Below, piece by piece: positions 6,435 to 9,352 of a DNA stretch of 9,352 nucleotides. Position 1 is the stretch's first letter, and each line of letters opens with the position of its first letter. The notes under the pieces were generated by a model. That model ran no database searches, had not been told where the DNA came from, and saw only the letters and a program-made list of their open reading frames with translations. Made by a program: the position numbers and the translations under genes. The DNA comes from Rhodocyclaceae bacterium. Lineage in GTDB: Bacteria > Pseudomonadota > Gammaproteobacteria > Burkholderiales > Rhodocyclaceae. Location: contig JADFDL010000045.1 of the NCBI GenBank assembly GCA_018262875.1, positions 1 to 9,352 of the forward strand. Direction: 5' to 3'.

Positions 6435-7859
6435 TTACTTGAAGACGATGGCCCCCGATACATTGCCGACTGCAGAATTGAAGCCGTAGTTGGCGCCGGC
6501 CCGCTCGGCGCCGCTGCCTGCCAACATGCCCTGGATGGCGTCGCCAGAGGGAATCGATCCGCTGCAGGCCGTCAGGCAAGCCGATCCACTGCTGCTGATG
6601 GTCGAGCTGGTCCCGAGAAATCCCGTATTGCTATATTGGTTGGCGCTGCCGATGACGCTGAAGGTCTGCCCTGCCACGGGGATGTTGAGGGAATACGTCA
6701 GGCTTCCGCCGGTACCGGGGTTGCTGGCGAAATTGACGTTCAGCGTTCCGGTCACGCTGTTGGGGGCGCCTGTGGCGACGATGCTGCCGCCGGACACGAC
6801 GACCGGAGCGGTCGACGCGAAAGAGGCATAGCCGCGAATGATGCTCGGCGCCACGACCGCCGCGCTGGTCAGTGACGCAACGTAGCTCATGCCGGCAAGC
6901 GATGTCGGCGTTCCGTATATGTCCGTCTGCGCCCCGCCGATCCAGCGACCCCAGCCGATGATGCCATCCGCGCCGAAATCCGCCACTGCGCCCCCTGAAT
7001 AACCCATCAGTGGATATGTCGAGTCTGCAAATTGGGTCAACTCACCGGTCGGCGCGAAGGTCAGAGTGCCGCCGAGGAGACCGCCGCCCGCGCTGCCGGC
7101 TGCGGTCACATACGCGACGCCCAATCCCCCCGAACCGCTGGCCAACGGAATGATGGGCATGCCCGGATCGCTCTGGCTGCCAAGTCTTGCCGGATTGCCT
7201 TCGCCGTCGGTATCGTTTCCCGCAATAATCTCGTTCAGCTTCGGACTCGCAGGCGGTGGCGGGATTTCCGTCTTCTTGTCGGTCATCACCGGCCGGGTGT
7301 TGGCATCGGCGACATAGGCGGTCTCGCCGCTGTTGAGGACCAGGCAACCGGCGGCATTGCATACCTCGTTGCTGCCCTCGCCGGTGGTGACATTGATGCT
7401 GTTGCCGTGGGTGACCGAGAACTCGGTGCCGCGGATGCCGATGGTTGCCACCGTCGTGCTGATCCGGTAGTTCTGGCGGGTGGTCTTGCCTATCGCTCCG
7501 GTGATGGTGCGCATGGCGCCCTTCACCAGGCTGAAGAAGCCTTTCTCGCCGCCGTCGGACTTGCCGGCAAAGCTGTACTCGTCGATGCGAAACTGGGTTT
7601 GCGGAGCGAGCGAAACCTGGGCGCCGTCGGAGAAGTGCATCTGGGCGCGACCGTTGCCGGTGTCGATCGTCTCGCCACTGGCGACTTCGGCGCCCTTTAC
7701 GAGCGGTCGGCTGCGTCCGTCTGCCGACAGCGCCCTGACATCGCCTGCGGTGAAGCTGATGTGCGCAGCAGTAGCCGCGTGGCCGGCAACCGGGAGAGCC
7801 GAGGCGAGCACGGCTATCAAAGTCCTAGTGGAAGGCGTCAGCCTGGCAGGGTTATGCAT
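6435..7859 (-). CDS. Secreted FecR-domain protein with TbpB-like C-terminal barrel region
   Basis: The protein has 474 residues. A signal peptide is evident (Arg12, hydrophobic stretch 13-25, likely cleavage after GHA28), so it is exported; no later membrane helix is seen. Residues about 34-150 form a FecR domain: FTAGDVRALSADG, a ductile strand region, SLVKGAMRTITG, and the diagnostic VATIGIRGTEF (137-147). A CNAAGC pair follows (Cys167, Cys172). After a Pro/Gly-rich linker (about 198-245) the C-terminal half contains GWGRWIGG, TGTLNVNF, a second Cys pair (SACLTACSG) and a Gly/Ala-rich end, GMLAGSGAERAGANYGF...SGAIVF. This resembles the transferrin-binding-protein-like barrel region found behind FecR domains in other betaproteobacteria. 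Unlike true FecR it has no cytoplasmic anti-sigma part, and no sigma factor or TonB receptor lies nearby. Start ATG 7859 is preceded by GGAG (7865-7868) at five bases. Likely cell-surface or periplasmic; ligand unknown. Confidence 0.85.
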   Translation of the reverse strand: MHNPARLTPSTRTLIAVLASALPVAGHAATAAHISFTAGDVRALSADGRSRPLVKGAEVASGETIDTGNGRAQMHFSDGAQVSLAPQTQFRIDEYSFAGKSDGGEKGFFSLVKGAMRTITGAIGKTTRQNYRISTTVATIGIRGTEFSVTHGNSINVTTGEGSNEVCNAAGCLVLNSGETAYVADANTRPVMTDKKTEIPPPPASPKLNEIIAGNDTDGEGNPARLGSQSDPGMPIIPLASGSGGLGVAYVTAAGSAGGGLLGGTLTFAPTGELTQFADSTYPLMGYSGGAVADFGADGIIGWGRWIGGAQTDIYGTPTSLAGMSYVASLTSAAVVAPSIIRGYASFASTAPVVVSGGSIVATGAPNSVTGTLNVNFASNPGTGGSLTYSLNIPVAGQTFSVIGSANQYSNTGFLGTSSTISSSGSACLTACSGSIPSGDAIQGMLAGSGAERAGANYGFNSAVGNVSGAIVFK

Positions 7860-7864
7860 GGTCT

Positions 7865-7868
7865 CTCC
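7865..7868 (-). promoter_or_regulatory. Shine-Dalgarno of the FecR-domain gene
   Basis: GGAG followed by a five-base spacer (AGACC) before ATG 7859. It is one of the few clear ribosome sites in the window and fixes the start ahead of the signal peptide. Confidence 0.7.
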
Positions 7869-7910
7869 GGAAGGGGATGTTTAATGCCGTCAGGGTATTC
7901 AGCGGGGGCC

Positions 7911-7939
7911 AGAGTAAAACATCGGATGGCCCACGTCAA
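7911..7939 (-). promoter_or_regulatory. Candidate sigma70 promoter of the FecR-domain gene
   Basis: On the minus strand a -35 TTGACG (7934-7939, five of six matches), a 17-base spacer and a -10 TACTCT (7911-7916, three of six) are followed by a leader of about 45 bases to ATG 7859. The inverted repeat GGGCCA/TGGCCC (7906-7911 and 7927-7932) overlaps the -10 and spacer and could be an operator. This suggests that the gene is transcribed separately from metH upstream. Confidence 0.45.
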
Positions 7940-7951
7940 ATGGCGCTCGAC

Positions 7952-9352
<1,401 letters not shown>

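Overview
The window is 9,352 bases of compact, high-GC bacterial chromosome. Codon use and protein resemblance fit a betaproteobacterium, perhaps a relative of the Rhodocyclales; this placement is inferred from the look of HemE, PriA, Can and MetH and from gene order, not from a search. Every gene but one is of a familiar housekeeping or common conserved type. I found no phage, insertion sequence, CRISPR array, tRNA or rRNA.

Layout: (1) The left edge cuts into hemE (heme synthesis, + strand). (2) A gap of about 400 bases follows, clearly richer in A+T than its surroundings. It carries one perfect and several near-consensus DnaA boxes, an A/T tract and a 28-base imperfect palindrome. (3) priA (replication restart helicase, + strand) comes next. 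(4) A strong GC-rich hairpin, probably a dispersed repeat, lies between the convergent ends of priA and an MFS transporter gene and supplies the last codons and stop of the latter. (5) A tightly overlapping minus-strand operon, in transcription order, holds a beta-carbonic anhydrase (can), a YiiM-type MOSC-domain protein and the MFS transporter. (6) A 38-base divergent promoter region separates can from a small DUF1840 gene on the + strand. (7) Convergent with DUF1840 is a secreted FecR-domain protein (minus strand) with a C-terminal region resembling transferrin-binding-protein-like barrels. It has no sigma factor or TonB receptor beside it and its own plausible promoter. (8) The right edge cuts into metH (cobalamin-dependent methionine synthase, minus strand), of which the last 467 codons, counting the stop, are present.

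The genes do not form a single pathway. The only clear co-transcribed unit is can-yiiM-MFS, joined by 4-base and 22-base overlaps. The most interesting items are the DnaA-box cluster between hemE and priA, recalling the hemE-adjacent origin of Caulobacter, and the orphan FecR/barrel protein. I see no convincing undescribed multi-gene system here.
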